This document shows positions 8,024 to 18,161 of a DNA stretch of 36,593 nt, one piece after another. A model generated the notes under the pieces. The model saw only the letters and a program-made list of their open reading frames with translations. It searched no databases and was not told the origin of the DNA. Source of the DNA: Stenotrophomonas maltophilia (GTDB taxonomy: Bacteria; Pseudomonadota; Gammaproteobacteria; Xanthomonadales; Xanthomonadaceae); NCBI RefSeq assembly GCF_013464485.1, contig NZ_RAUX01000011.1, positions 1 through 36,593 of the forward strand, read 5' to 3'. Both the position numbers and the translations under genes were made by a program. Position 1 is the first letter of the stretch. Each line of letters starts with the position of its first letter.

Positions 8024-9978
8024 TCGCGGGCCAGGGCCTCGACCGGGTCGAGCTGCGCGGCATTGCGCGCGGGCAGGAAACCGAACGCCACGCCGATCAG
8101 GGTCGAGCAGGCGAACGCGGCAACAATCGAGGCGGTGGAGAACAGCACCTGGAAGTCACTGGCGAAGCGGCCGATCATCGAGCCCAGCAGCAGGGCCAGG
8201 CCGATGCCGAGCACGCCGCCAAGCAGGCACACCAGCACCGCTTCGATCAGGAACTGCTGGCGGATGTCACTCTGCCGCGCGCCCACGGCCATGCGCACGC
8301 CGATCTCGCGCGTACGCTCGGTCACCGACACCAGCATGATGTTCATCACGCCGATGCCACCGACCAGCAGCGCGATCGCGGCAATGGCGCCGATCAGCAG
8401 GGTCATCGTGCGCGTGGTCTGCTCGATGGTCTGGCGGATCTCGGCGCTGTTGCTGAGGAAGAAGTCCTCGGTGCCATGGCGCATCGTCAACAGGCGGGTG
8501 ATCGCTTCCTGTGCGGCATCCATCGGCGTGGCGTCGTCCACGCGCACGGTGATGCTGGAGACGTGGCTCTGGCCAAGCATGCGCGACATCACCGTGGTGT
8601 ACGGCACCCACACGCTGAGGCTGGTACTGCCACCAAAGCCGAAGCTCTGGCGCTTGGCCACGCCGACCACGCGTGCCGGCACGTTGCCGAGCAGGATCAC
8701 CTGGCCGACCGGATCGACATCAGGGAAGAACTGGGTCTGGGTGTTCTCGTCGATCACCGCCACCTGGCCGAGGCCCTTCACTGCGTCAGTGTCGAAGAAG
8801 CTGCCACTGAGCAGGGTCACGCCCTTGACCCGGAAGAACTGCTCGCCGACACCGCTGACCTGCGCAGTGGACGACTGGTTGCGGTAGCGCGCGGTGACCG
8901 AGGTCGACACGCTCGGGGTAGCGCTGTCCACGTAGCTCTGCCTGGCCAGGGCATCGGCATCGCTGGCCTTGAGGGTCTGCACGCGGGCCGAGCGCATGTC
9001 GCCGAAGCCGCGGCCGGGATAGACGTCGATGGTGTTGGTGCCCAGCGCACTGATGTTCTGCAGGATCTGCTGCTGCGATCCGTTGCCCAGCGCCACCACC
9101 GAGACCACCGAGGCAATGCCGATGATGATACCGAGCATGGTCAGGAAGGTGCGCAGCCGATGCGCGTTCATGGCCAGCAGGGCCATGCGGAAGGCTTCGG
9201 TGAAACGATCCCGGGCCGCCCGCCAGCTGTTGCCGCGGGCTACGCCGGTGCTGGCTTCGCGCTGCGCACGGTAGGTCGGTGCATTCGGGTTGGCGCGGTC
9301 GGCAATTATCTCGCCATCGCGGATCTCGATGATGCGCTGCGCGTGCTCGGCCACGCTCATGTCGTGGGTGACGATGATGATGGTATGGCCTTCGGCGTGC
9401 AGCTCACCGAGGATCGCCATCACTTCCTCGCCGGATTTCGTGTCGAGCGCACCGGTGGGCTCGTCGGCCAGGATCACCTCGCCACCGTTCATCAGTGCGC
9501 GCGCGATCGAGACGCGCTGCTGCTGCCCGCCGGACAACTGGCCTGGCTTGTGGTGCATGCGGTCGCCCAAACCCAGCCGCTGCAGCAGCTGCTCGGCCCG
9601 CGCGTTGCGCACCGGGCCGGGGCTGCCGGCATACACCGCCGGTACTTCCACGTTGCCGCGCGCGTCCAGGTCGCCCAGCAGGTGGTAGCGCTGGAAGATG
9701 AAACCGAAATGCTCGCGGCGCAGTTCGGCCAGCTCATCCGGTTCCATCCTGCCTGTTTCGCGGCCGGCCACCTGGTAGCTGCCACGGGTAGGGCGGTCGA
9801 GGCAGCCGAGGATGTTCATCAGCGTCGACTTGCCCGAGCCGGACTGGCCGACGATGGCCACCATCTCGCCGGCGTGGATATCCAGGTTGACGTCGCGCAG
9901 TACGGCGATGACGTCATCGCCGCCCGGGAATTCGCGTCGCAGGTCGCGCAGGCGCAGCAGCGGCGCCGTCGTGCTCAT
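8020..9978 (-). CDS. macB: MacB-type ABC transporter (ATPase-permease fusion)
   Basis: A 652-residue half-transporter with the nucleotide-binding domain at the N-terminus. It shows Walker [10 protein letters not shown] (44-52), signature LSGGQQQR (148-155), Walker [13 protein letters not shown] (Asp172, Glu173) and the H-loop VTHDMS. A first membrane helix follows at about residue 285 ([15 protein letters not shown]), then a large periplasmic domain of about 220 residues. Three C-terminal helices (from [19 protein letters not shown]) complete the four-helix MacB fold. MacB-type transporters work by mechanotransmission, driving periplasmic substrates through MacA and the outer-membrane channel. 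Substrates in other species include macrolides, enterotoxin and heme-like molecules; here unknown. ATGA overlaps occur with both macA and the outer-membrane factor. Confidence 0.95.
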   Translation of the reverse strand: MSTTAPLLRLRDLRREFPGGDDVIAVLRDVNLDIHAGEMVAIVGQSGSGKSTLMNILGCLDRPTRGSYQVAGRETGRMEPDELAELRREHFGFIFQRYHLLGDLDARGNVEVPAVYAGSPGPVRNARAEQLLQRLGLGDRMHHKPGQLSGGQQQRVSIARALMNGGEVILADEPTGALDTKSGEEVMAILGELHAEGHTIIIVTHDMSVAEHAQRIIEIRDGEIIADRANPNAPTYRAQREASTGVARGNSWRAARDRFTEAFRMALLAMNAHRLRTFLTMLGIIIGIASVVSVVALGNGSQQQILQNISALGTNTIDVYPGRGFGDMRSARVQTLKASDADALARQSYVDSATPSVSTSVTARYRNQSSTAQVSGVGEQFFRVKGVTLLSGSFFDTDAVKGLGQVAVIDENTQTQFFPDVDPVGQVILLGNVPARVVGVAKRQSFGFGGSTSLSVWVPYTTVMSRMLGQSHVSSITVRVDDATPMDAAQEAITRLLTMRHGTEDFFLSNSAEIRQTIEQTTRTMTLLIGAIAAIALLVGGIGVMNIMLVSVTERTREIGVRMAVGARQSDIRQQFLIEAVLVCLLGGVLGIGLALLLGSMIGRFASDFQVLFSTASIVAAFACSTLIGVAFGFLPARNAAQLDPVEALARE

Positions 9979-11219
9979 CGGCGCGGACCCATGCCCGGGC
10001 CGCCGACCCGCATCTGCATGCCGCCGCGGTTGCCGCCGCCGGCACCGGCCGCAGCCGCGCTGGCTTCACCGACCACCACGCGCTCGCCTTCCTTCAGCCC
10101 GGACAGGATTTCGGCCGAGGCGCCGTTGTTGATGCCGACTGTCACCTTGCGCGGCTGCGGCTGGCCCTTGTCGTCCAGCACCCGCACCATGCGCTCATCG
10201 CCACGGCGCTTCGGTCCCAGCGCCACCGCCGGCACCATCAGCACGCCCTTGGCCTGCTTCAGCAGTACCGAGACCTGCGCGGTCATGTCGATGCGCAGCG
10301 TGCCGTCCGGGTTCTCCACGTCGAACAGCGCGTTGTAGTAGACCGCGCTGCTGGAGCTGGAGCTGGAGGAGCTGCTGGAACTGGACGAGTTTTCATTGGC
10401 GATCGAGGCCGGCGCCGGATTGATCTGGCGCAGGGTGGCGTGATATTTGCGGTCCGGATCACCCAGCGTGGTGAAGTACACCGGCATGCCGGCCTTGATC
10501 TTGACCACATCGGCCTCGGAGATCTCGGCGTTGACCGTGACCACGTCCAGCCGCGCCAGCATCACGATGGTGGGCGCGGTCTGGTTGGCGTTCACGGTAC
10601 GGCCTTCCTCGGCCACCACCGCCACCACGGTGCCGTCCATCGGCGCGGTGATGCGGGTGTAGGCCAGGTTGGCGCGGGCGGTGCCCAGCTCGGTTTCGCG
10701 GCCCTTGATCTGCGCCTCGTAGGACTGCAGCTGGGCGCGGGCGGTCTTCAGCTGGGCCTCGGCGGCATCATATTCCTGGCGCGAGGTGGCCTCGGCGGCC
10801 AGCATCTGCCGCTGGCGGGCAAACTCCAGCTCGGCCTGGCGCAGGGTGGCCTGCTGCACCGCCCGCTGGGCGGTGACCTGGTCCAGCGAGGCCTGCGCGT
10901 TGAGCACCTGGTTCTGCTGGGTGGTGGCGTCGATCTCGGCGATCAGGTCGCCTTCCTTCACCGTATCGCCCAGCTGCACTTTCAGCGACTTGATCTGGCC
11001 CGAGGCCTGCGCACCCACGCTGACCAGCTTGTAGGCGTCGATCACGCCGGTGGCATCGACGGTCTGTTCGATGTCGCCGCGGCTGACCGGGGTGGTCGCC
11101 ACCGCCGGGGCGGCGGGCTTGCGCAGCAGCCACCAGGCGGCCACGGCAACGATCAGGGCAAGCAGGGCGATCAGTATCAGGCGACCCCGGCGGGTCGCGG
11201 GCAACAGGCGGAACGTCAC
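9975..11219 (-). CDS. macA: MacA-type periplasmic adaptor (membrane fusion protein)
   Basis: A 414-residue adaptor with one N-terminal membrane anchor (about 13-32), a biotinyl-lipoyl domain split around an alpha-hairpin (about residues 95-200), a beta-barrel and a membrane-proximal domain. It links MacB to the outer-membrane channel. Translation starts at GTG 11219; no better in-frame start is visible. The odd feature is an uninterrupted run of 14 serines (residues 278-291; bases 10347-10388) in the beta-barrel, where relatives have a short loop before the YY-A-F segment. It uses four different Ser codons. A Gly/Met/Arg-rich C-terminal tail follows the barrel. It is the first gene of the operon, divergent from the response-regulator gene. 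Confidence 0.93.
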   Translation of the reverse strand: MTFRLLPATRRGRLILIALLALIVAVAAWWLLRKPAAPAVATTPVSRGDIEQTVDATGVIDAYKLVSVGAQASGQIKSLKVQLGDTVKEGDLIAEIDATTQQNQVLNAQASLDQVTAQRAVQQATLRQAELEFARQRQMLAAEATSRQEYDAAEAQLKTARAQLQSYEAQIKGRETELGTARANLAYTRITAPMDGTVVAVVAEEGRTVNANQTAPTIVMLARLDVVTVNAEISEADVVKIKAGMPVYFTTLGDPDRKYHATLRQINPAPASIANENSSSSSSSSSSSSSSAVYYNALFDVENPDGTLRIDMTAQVSVLLKQAKGVLMVPAVALGPKRRGDERMVRVLDDKGQPQPRKVTVGINNGASAEILSGLKEGERVVVGEASAAAAGAGGGNRGGMQMRVGGPGMGPRR

Positions 11220-11319
11220 GTCGTGGCTTCACTCTCGGGGCCGCGCTGGCGGCGTTGGTGGGCATTGTGAAGACGGGGCGATGAGCGGCTCAATCCTCGG
11301 GGTATGTCTCTATGTAACA

Positions 11320-11345
11320 CTGTCGGTGAATACGCGTAACGACAG
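11320..11345. promoter_or_regulatory. Candidate operator in the divergent macA / response-regulator region
   Basis: CTGTCG (11320-11325) and CGACAG (11340-11345) form an inverted repeat with a 14-nt spacer, centre to centre 20 bp. It lies in the 204-bp gap between the divergent pump operon and its two-component genes. A possible plus-strand -10, TACACT, is at 11366-11371. Binding by the adjacent OmpR-type regulator is inference only. Confidence 0.3.
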
Positions 11346-11423
11346 GTATCCCGCCCAAGGCTGGATACACTGGTACGCATTGCCCCGGATGCGGTTCAGC
11401 TGCCGACACGGGATGATCGCGCC

Positions 11424-12152
11424 ATGGAGACTGAAAACACGATGCATCGACTGCTGATCGTCGACGACGACAACGACATCCGTTCCCTGCTGGCCGAACA
11501 GCTCGGCCGTGCCGGTTACCAGGTGAGCACGGCTGCCGACGGCACGGCCATGCGCCAGCTGCTGGACCGCGAGCATGTGGACCTGATCGTGCTCGACCTG
11601 AACCTGCCGCGCGAGGACGGCCTGACCCTGTGCCGCGACCTGCGCGCGCGCTCGAACACGCCGGTGATCATGCTGACCGCGCGCGCCGAGCCGATCGACC
11701 GTGTTCTCGGCCTGGAAATGGGCGCGGACGACTACCTGGCCAAGCCGTTCGAGCCACGCGAGCTGCTGGCGCGCATCCGCAACGTGCTGCGCCGCACCGA
11801 GGCGCTGCCGGCCAATCTGGAGCCGCTGGCGGTGCGCCGTGCGCGCTTCTCGCGCTGGGTGTTCGACCTGGAGCATCGGCATCTGGTGGATCCGGATGAC
11901 CGTGTCGTGGTGCTGTCCGGTGCCGAGTTCCGCCTGCTGCGGGTGTTCATCGCCCATGCCAACAAGGTGCTGTCACGCGAGCAGCTGGTCGCGCTCAGCA
12001 GCGGCCGCAACTACGAGGCGCAGGACCGCGCCATCGATCTGCAGGTCAGCCGGCTGCGCAACAAGCTGGGCGATGACGGCGGCCCGGATGGCCTGATCAA
12101 GACCGTACGCAACGAAGGTTACGTGCTGGCCTCGTCGGTGAGCATGGAGTAA
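11424..12152 (+). CDS. OmpR-family response regulator next to the Mac pump
   Basis: A 242-residue two-domain regulator. The receiver domain begins LLIVDDDNDIR, with acidic pocket Asp14-Asp16, phospho-acceptor Asp58 (LIVLDLNLP), the Thr of MLTARAE and the Lys of AKPFEP. The C-terminal winged helix spans about 150-238 and contains SREQLVALSSGR and VSRLRNKLG. ATG 11424 is used; ATG 11442 would shorten it by six residues with no loss of the domain. The kinase gene follows after 6 bp, so the pair is an operon. Divergent orientation from macA suggests control of the pump, but for such loci the regulator may act elsewhere. Confidence 0.9.
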   Translation: METENTMHRLLIVDDDNDIRSLLAEQLGRAGYQVSTAADGTAMRQLLDREHVDLIVLDLNLPREDGLTLCRDLRARSNTPVIMLTARAEPIDRVLGLEMGADDYLAKPFEPRELLARIRNVLRRTEALPANLEPLAVRRARFSRWVFDLEHRHLVDPDDRVVVLSGAEFRLLRVFIAHANKVLSREQLVALSSGRNYEAQDRAIDLQVSRLRNKLGDDGGPDGLIKTVRNEGYVLASSVSME

Positions 12153-12158
12153 GCCACG

Positions 12159-13568
12159 ATGAAGCGCCTGCGCCATTTCCTGTCCTCGATGGTCGGGCGG
12201 CTGTTCGTGATCCTGCTGTTGGGCATGAGCGTGGCGGCGATCGGCGCGACCATGCTGGCCACCTCCAAACGGCAGCAGGAGTTCGAGCGGCAGAACCTGA
12301 ACCGCATCGCTGACCGCCTGCAGGGCTATGTCAATCTGCTCGACGGGAACCCCGAACTGCGCGAGCGACTGCTTGAGATCGGCGGGCCGAGCGTGCGTGC
12401 ACTGCAGCCTGGTGCTCGCGTGGGACGCGCCGATACCGCGCTGATGGAAGTACTGGAGGATCGGCCCGGCCCGGTGTCGCGTGCACACGTGCACTTCGCC
12501 TCGTTCCGTTCCTGCATTCCCAAGCTGCAGGATCTGCTGCCGCCGCCCCCCCCGGGGCACCGCAAGCATCCACGCGAGCGCGATCCTGCCTTCATCCCGC
12601 CCAAGTGCCGCGCAGTCGAGGTGACCCTCAATGATGGCACCCTGCTGAAGCTGGCACTGGACTCGCCGGCAGTCGCGCACAACGGCATCCTGGCCGTGGA
12701 TCCGTGGTTCCTTACGCTGCTGGTGCTGGCCATCGCCGTGCTGGCCTACGTGGTCGCGCGCATGGCCAGTGCGCCGTTGCAGGAGCTGGCTGCCGCCGCC
12801 GAAGACCTGGGCGATGACCTGCAGCGTGATCCGTTGCCCCTGCGCGGGCCACGTGAAGTGCAGCGTGCGGCCGAAGCCTTCAATGCCATGCAGCATCGCC
12901 TTCAGCGCCACCTGGCCGAACGTACGCAGATGCTGGCGGCGATCACCCACGATCTGCAGACGCCTCTGACCCGCCTGCGCCTGCGACTGGAAAACGTCAG
13001 TGACGAGGCCCTGCGCGAACGGCTGATCGGTGATCTTGCGGCGATGCATGCGCTGGTGCGCGAAGGCTTGGAGCTGGCCCGCAGCGCGGAAAGTGCCGAG
13101 CAGCGTGCTGCCCTGGACCTGGATTCACTGCTGGAGAGCATTGTTGAGGATGCGGCCGAAGGTGGGGCCGACGTGGTCTTCGACGGTGGCAGCGGCTCGG
13201 TGCTGATGCTGCGGCCGCTGGCCATGCACCGCTTGTTCTCCAATCTGGTGGACAACGCCGTGATGTACGCCCAGCGCGTACGTGTGCGTGTCGAACGCAG
13301 TGGTGGGGCGATCACCGTGGTGGTGGCAGACGATGGCCCTGGACTGGCCGAGGAACAGCTTGAGGCGGTGTTCGATCCGTTCGTGCGGGTGGAAACCTCG
13401 CGTTCACGGGAGACCGGCGGTGCCGGCCTCGGCCTGACCATCGCCCGTGCGCTTGCCGAAAAGGATGGGGCGCGGCTGTGGCTGCGCAACCGTGCCGAAG
13501 GTGGGTTGGAGGCGATCGTGCAGTGGCCGGCCAGTGCACAGGTGGTGGCGCCGGGGCGTGCAGGTTGA
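12159..13568 (+). CDS. Membrane sensor histidine kinase paired with the OmpR-type regulator
   Basis: A 469-residue kinase with membrane helices at about 13-33 and 183-201 enclosing a periplasmic sensor of about 150 residues. A HAMP segment follows, then H-box AAITHDLQTPLTR (phospho-acceptor His264), N-box FSNLVDNAVMYA (Asn366), G1 ADDGPGL (Asp391) and G2 GGAGLGL. The sensor contains a Pro/His/basic stretch (about 128-149) flanked by the only two cysteines nearby, Cys119 and Cys150, which could form a loop-closing disulfide. The proline run is encoded across a C8 homopolymer (12546-12553), a site where slippage would break the frame. The start ATG is 6 bp after the regulator stop. Confidence 0.92.
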   Translation: MKRLRHFLSSMVGRLFVILLLGMSVAAIGATMLATSKRQQEFERQNLNRIADRLQGYVNLLDGNPELRERLLEIGGPSVRALQPGARVGRADTALMEVLEDRPGPVSRAHVHFASFRSCIPKLQDLLPPPPPGHRKHPRERDPAFIPPKCRAVEVTLNDGTLLKLALDSPAVAHNGILAVDPWFLTLLVLAIAVLAYVVARMASAPLQELAAAAEDLGDDLQRDPLPLRGPREVQRAAEAFNAMQHRLQRHLAERTQMLAAITHDLQTPLTRLRLRLENVSDEALRERLIGDLAAMHALVREGLELARSAESAEQRAALDLDSLLESIVEDAAEGGADVVFDGGSGSVLMLRPLAMHRLFSNLVDNAVMYAQRVRVRVERSGGAITVVVADDGPGLAEEQLEAVFDPFVRVETSRSRETGGAGLGLTIARALAEKDGARLWLRNRAEGGLEAIVQWPASAQVVAPGRAG

Positions 13569-13745
13569 GCTGGTCCGGGCGGTAACGGTGACGCTGCAGG
13601 CCGGGTTTCGCCTATCATCTGCGCATCTCCCCATGTCTCCCACGATGAGCCAGCCCGTTCCCGCCGGCATGCCTTTCCGCGCCGCCTGGCCGTTCCTGCA
13701 TGCTGCCAGGCTTGGCAGCCCTGCCTGGCCGCCACCGCTGCTCTG
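13569..13745. other. 177-bp gap between the kinase and the diguanylate cyclase
   Basis: No convincing gene, REP unit or terminator is visible here. It probably holds the promoter of the downstream gene, but I cannot assign -35/-10 elements with confidence. Confidence 0.4.
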
Positions 13746-16700
13746 ATGGCCGGACAGGGGGGCATCGGGCGCTGGGCGGAGCGCTGTGGATCGGATTCTG
13801 GTCGAAGGCTGCGGCACGGCCTGCTGTGGATGCTGCTGGCCATGCTGCTGCCGCTGGCGGTGGCTGCACAGGAAGGCGCACCGCCGCTGCGCGACTATGC
13901 CATTGACGTGTGGACCTCGCGCAATGGCCTGCCACACAACTCGCTGCGCGACATCGCGCAGACGCCGGAAGGCCACCTCTGGTTCGCCACCTGGGAAGGG
14001 CTGGTGCGCTACAACGGCCTGGATTTCACCGTATTCGACCGCAGCACCCGTCCGGGCCTGCGCGACAATGGTATCGGCGCGTTGTTCGTCGATCGCCAGG
14101 GCGGACTGTGGATCAGCGATTCACGCGGCAACGTCAGCCACCGCGGCAGCGATGGCCAGTGGCGTGTATGGGAGCACCGGGCCGATACCCCGCAGGTGCT
14201 GATCCAGTCCATGCAGATGGACAGCCAGGGGCGCCTGTGGCTTCTGTACGAAGGCAAGGGGATCGGGTATCTGACGCCGGATTCCGGCATCGTCTACCAG
14301 GCGCCGGCCGCCGACCTGCCGATGGCGATGAGTTTCACCAAGCTGGTGGTCGACGCGCAGGACCGGGTCTGGGCCGGCACCCTTGACGGACTGGTGCTGC
14401 GTGACAACGACGGCGTGCTCAAGCGCGCGCCCGCTGCATGGGGCCTGGGGGCGGGCAGTGGCCTGTCATGGCCGTACCGGGCACCGGATGGCGCCTTGTG
14501 GATCGTCGCGGGCGAGCGCCTGTACCGGGTGGAAGACGAGCGGCTGGTGCTGGTGCACCGGCTGCCGGGCCAGCTGCACCTGACGTCGATGCTGCAGGAC
14601 CGCCACGGTGACCTGTGGCTGGGTACCGAGAACCAGGGCCTGCTGCGGATCTCCGCGCATGGGCTGGAGCGGCTGCCGGCGGGCCTGAACCTGCCGGGCG
14701 GTCGCGTGGTGAGCCTGCGCGAGGACGCCGAAGGCAGCATATGGGTCGGCGCCAACGGTGGCCTGTACCGCCTTCGCGAAACGCTGTTCAGCAGCTACAC
14801 CGAGCGCGATGGCCTCAGTGGTGATTATGTGCGCACCGTGTTCGAGGACCGCGACCGCCAGCTGTGGGTCGGCAGTGCCAGCGGCCTCGATCTGCAGACC
14901 GCCGATGGCCGCTTCCGTGCGATGCCGCTGCACAACCGCGGCGGCAAGGCACCTTCGGTGCTCAGCCTGGCGCAGGGCCCGGACGGTGACATGTGGGTCG
15001 GTACGTTCGGTGATGGCGTCTACCGGCTCGGTCGCGATGGCAGCCTTCGCCACAACTATGCCGCCGCCGACGGCATGCCGGGCGGCAACATCCGCGCGAT
15101 CAGCGTTGATCCAGAGGGCGTGGTCTGGGCTGGCACGCAGAAGGGCGTGGTCCGCATCGAGGGAGATCGCGTCCAGGTATCGAGCGTCCCGGGCATGCCC
15201 AACGGCCTGATCACCGCGCTTGAACACGACCACCAGAGCAATCTGTGGATCGGCACGATCGAAGGTATCCGCGTACTGCGTGGCGATCATGTGCAGTCGA
15301 TCGACCTGGCACCCATGGGCGGCGGGCGCAGCGTGTTCGGCTTCCATCAGCTGGGCGATGCGATGTGGATCAGCAGCGACCGCGGACTGTACCGGTGGCA
15401 GAACGGCAAACTGGCGCGGGTGGGACTGGAGCAGGGCATGCCGGTGGATGCGGTGTTCCAGCTGGTACCCGACCGCCTCGGCAATGTGTGGATCAGCAGC
15501 AACCGTGGCGTACTGCGCACTGACATGGCTACCCTCAACGCCGTGGCCGACGGCCGCGCACCGCGGGTGGTGGTGGAGCGCTACAACGAGATCGACGGCA
15601 TGGCCAATGCACAGGCCAACGGGAGCTCCGGACCGTCGGCGATCCTGCGCCAGGACGGCACGTTCTGGGTGGTCACCGCCGGCGGCCTGAGCACGGTTGA
15701 CCCGCAGCGCCTGCAGCGCTTCCGCGAGCGCCCCTCACCACCGGCAGCGATCGAGAGCGTGCAGGTGGATGGTGCCCCCGTGCATTGGGAAGGCCCGGAC
15801 CGCAACTACATTCCCGGCGGCCGACGCCTGGCCGTGAGCTATGTCGGCCTGAGCTATCTGATGTCCGACCGGATCCGCTACCGCACGCGGCTGGATGGCC
15901 TCGATTCGGGCTGGGTCGAACGTGGGCCCCAGCGCAGTGTCGAGTTCGTCGGCCTGCCACCGGGCGATTACACCCTGCATGTGGCTGCTGCTCACCCGGG
16001 CGGGAGCTGGGGCCAGCAGGAAGCGGTGTGGAGCTTCACCGTGGAGCCGTTCTGGTGGCAACGCCGCAGCGTACAGGTGCTGGGTGGGCTGTTGTTGCTG
16101 GCAGGACTCGTCGTGCTGTACCGCCTGCTGCTGCTGCAGCAGCTGAAAGCCAGCAACCTGCGCCTGGCGCGCCGCGTGGACGAAGCGACCTTCGACCTGC
16201 AGGCCAAGACCGTGCATCTGCAGGCACTGAACCAGGAGAAGACGCAACTGGCCGAGCGCCTGGCGCGGCAGGCGGAATCATTCGAGCGCCAGGCGCGCGA
16301 AGACGCGCTTACCGGCCTGGCCAACCGCCGCGGCTTTGATGAAACGCTGGCGCGCGACTTCGCCCGTTCGCAGCGCAGTGGCCATCCGCTATGCCTGGTG
16401 GTGCTGGACATCGACCACTTCAAGGACGTCAACGATCGCCATAGCCACAGCGTTGGCGACACAGTACTGGTGCAGGTGGCGAAGTTGATCGCGGCCGCCA
16501 GCCGCGACTCGGATCTGCCGGCACGCACCGGTGGTGAAGAGTTCGCACTGCTGCTCAACGACACTCGCCTTGAAGAGGCCGCACAGCTGTGCGCGCGCCT
16601 GCGTGGCCTGTTCCATGACCACCCCGACTGGGCTGGTGTGGACGGCCTGCGCGTGACCTTCAGTGCAGGGCTGGTGGAACTGGATGCCGATGACCGCACC

Positions 16701-16781
16701 CCGGCGCTGCTATATCAGCGCGCAGACCGCGCGCTGTACCGCGCCAAGAGCGACGGCAGGGATCGTACGAGCATCGGTTGA
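13746..16781 (+). CDS. Two-component-propeller (Reg_prop/Y_Y_Y) diguanylate cyclase
   Basis: A 1011-residue transmembrane sensor. A signal/anchor segment (about 25-41) precedes two seven-bladed Reg_prop propellers, seen as many repeats of the G-x-LW-x-GT/S type such as GDLWLGTENQGLLR and GDMWVGTFGDGVYRL. A Y_Y_Y domain (about 690-765), one membrane helix (LGGLLLLAGLVVLYRLLLL), a coiled coil and a GGDEF domain follow. The active site is GGEEF (929-933), and the inhibitory I-site RDSD (920-923) sits exactly five residues before it. It should therefore make c-di-GMP under product inhibition in response to a periplasmic ligand, possibly a polymer fragment. No ribosome site supports the start at 13746, so the N-terminus may be shorter. 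Confidence 0.92.
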   Translation: MAGQGGIGRWAERCGSDSGRRLRHGLLWMLLAMLLPLAVAAQEGAPPLRDYAIDVWTSRNGLPHNSLRDIAQTPEGHLWFATWEGLVRYNGLDFTVFDRSTRPGLRDNGIGALFVDRQGGLWISDSRGNVSHRGSDGQWRVWEHRADTPQVLIQSMQMDSQGRLWLLYEGKGIGYLTPDSGIVYQAPAADLPMAMSFTKLVVDAQDRVWAGTLDGLVLRDNDGVLKRAPAAWGLGAGSGLSWPYRAPDGALWIVAGERLYRVEDERLVLVHRLPGQLHLTSMLQDRHGDLWLGTENQGLLRISAHGLERLPAGLNLPGGRVVSLREDAEGSIWVGANGGLYRLRETLFSSYTERDGLSGDYVRTVFEDRDRQLWVGSASGLDLQTADGRFRAMPLHNRGGKAPSVLSLAQGPDGDMWVGTFGDGVYRLGRDGSLRHNYAAADGMPGGNIRAISVDPEGVVWAGTQKGVVRIEGDRVQVSSVPGMPNGLITALEHDHQSNLWIGTIEGIRVLRGDHVQSIDLAPMGGGRSVFGFHQLGDAMWISSDRGLYRWQNGKLARVGLEQGMPVDAVFQLVPDRLGNVWISSNRGVLRTDMATLNAVADGRAPRVVVERYNEIDGMANAQANGSSGPSAILRQDGTFWVVTAGGLSTVDPQRLQRFRERPSPPAAIESVQVDGAPVHWEGPDRNYIPGGRRLAVSYVGLSYLMSDRIRYRTRLDGLDSGWVERGPQRSVEFVGLPPGDYTLHVAAAHPGGSWGQQEAVWSFTVEPFWWQRRSVQVLGGLLLLAGLVVLYRLLLLQQLKASNLRLARRVDEATFDLQAKTVHLQALNQEKTQLAERLARQAESFERQAREDALTGLANRRGFDETLARDFARSQRSGHPLCLVVLDIDHFKDVNDRHSHSVGDTVLVQVAKLIAAASRDSDLPARTGGEEFALLLNDTRLEEAAQLCARLRGLFHDHPDWAGVDGLRVTFSAGLVELDADDRTPALLYQRADRALYRAKSDGRDRTSIG

Positions 16782-16790
16782 GTTCATCCA

Positions 16791-16808
16791 CGCATGGCTC
16801 GGCTCTAC
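16791..16808. repeat. Degenerate SMAG/REP half-unit
   Basis: GCATGGCTCGGCT followed by CTAC, the right half of a SMAG unit whose left arm is lost. It sits in the 40-bp gap between two convergent genes. Confidence 0.55.
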
Positions 16809-16821
16809 AGAAAGCGTTGCA

Positions 16822-17481
<660 letters not shown>

Positions 17482-17542
17482 CTAGCAGAGCGACCCTGAG
17501 CGCCCGGTCAGCCTGTGGTGCACGGGTTCCCTGCGCAGGAGC

Positions 17543-17645
17543 GTGTTGACCAAGGTCGACACCCACCGGTACACCGCGCGCTCAGGATTCCGGTAGGTGC
17601 CAACCTTGGTTGGCACGGCCCGCGCCGACCAAGGTCGGCATCTAC
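17543..17645. repeat. SMAG/REP cluster overlapping the doxX stop codon
   Basis: Three units: GTGTTGACCAAGGTCGACAC (17543-17562), GTAG plus GTGCCAACCTTGGTTGGCAC (17593-17616), and GCCGACCAAGGTCGGC with CTAC (17624-17645). Read on the minus strand, the GTAG of the last unit contains the TAG that ends the DoxX-like gene (17642-17644). Confidence 0.85.
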
Positions 17646-18136
17646 CGAAGCGCTGGCCGTACCAGCACTGCATCCACGCTCAACCTGCCGGCGCCGGTGA
17701 ACAGCAGCGGCAGCAGCATTGCCATGAACAGCACCGGCAGCTTGAAGTTGCCGAAACCCTGGTCGCTGATCGCATAGCCCATGGCAAGTTCGCCCAGCGA
17801 ATTCCATTCCATCGGCCAATGCACCGCATAGGTGGCCACCACGGTCAGCACCAGCAGGCTGGCGGCGGCAAGACGGGTGCCGAAGCCAACCAGCAGGCAG
17901 GCGGCGCCGACCAGTTCGAACCACGTTGCCAGTTGCCAGTTGAGCGTGGCGGGCAGCTGGTTGAACGGAAACGGAAAGGCGCCCTGCAGGTCGGCGAACC
18001 AGTTCTGGCCGTGCAGCTTCTCGCGGCCGGATTCGAAGTATTCCCACGCCAGCAGCAGGCGCAGGCCGAGCGGGGCCAACCAGGGGGCGAGACGGTCCAG
18101 CTGGCCACGCGCGGTGGCCAGGGTCGAAAGCTTCAT
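17642..18136 (-). CDS. DoxX-like membrane protein of the EGKCG-peptide cluster
   Basis: A 164-residue four-helix DoxX-family membrane protein. Hydrophobic segments begin near [46 protein letters not shown] and [13 protein letters not shown]. Family members are linked to quinone or thiol-redox functions in the inner membrane, and DoxX genes recur next to DUF692/DUF2063 pairs. It is the last gene of the cluster, 25 bp after the DUF2063 gene. The TAG stop lies inside a SMAG/REP hairpin. Its role may be redox support or membrane handling of the modified peptide, which is inference. Confidence 0.87.
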   Translation of the reverse strand: MKLSTLATARGQLDRLAPWLAPLGLRLLLAWEYFESGREKLHGQNWFADLQGAFPFPFNQLPATLNWQLATWFELVGAACLLVGFGTRLAAASLLVLTVVATYAVHWPMEWNSLGELAMGYAISDQGFGNFKLPVLFMAMLLPLLFTGAGRLSVDAVLVRPALR

Positions 18137-18161
18137 CGGTGGATCTCCGGGGGAAGAGACG

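Noticed and set aside
8476-10338. Long plus-strand frame opposite macB and macA
   Set aside because: Composition is that of an antisense shadow. The minus strand has full MacB motifs and overlapping start/stop coupling.
13569-13745. Small gene in the gap before the diguanylate cyclase
   Set aside because: Short frames exist, but none has a ribosome site, a recognisable motif or a sensible composition.
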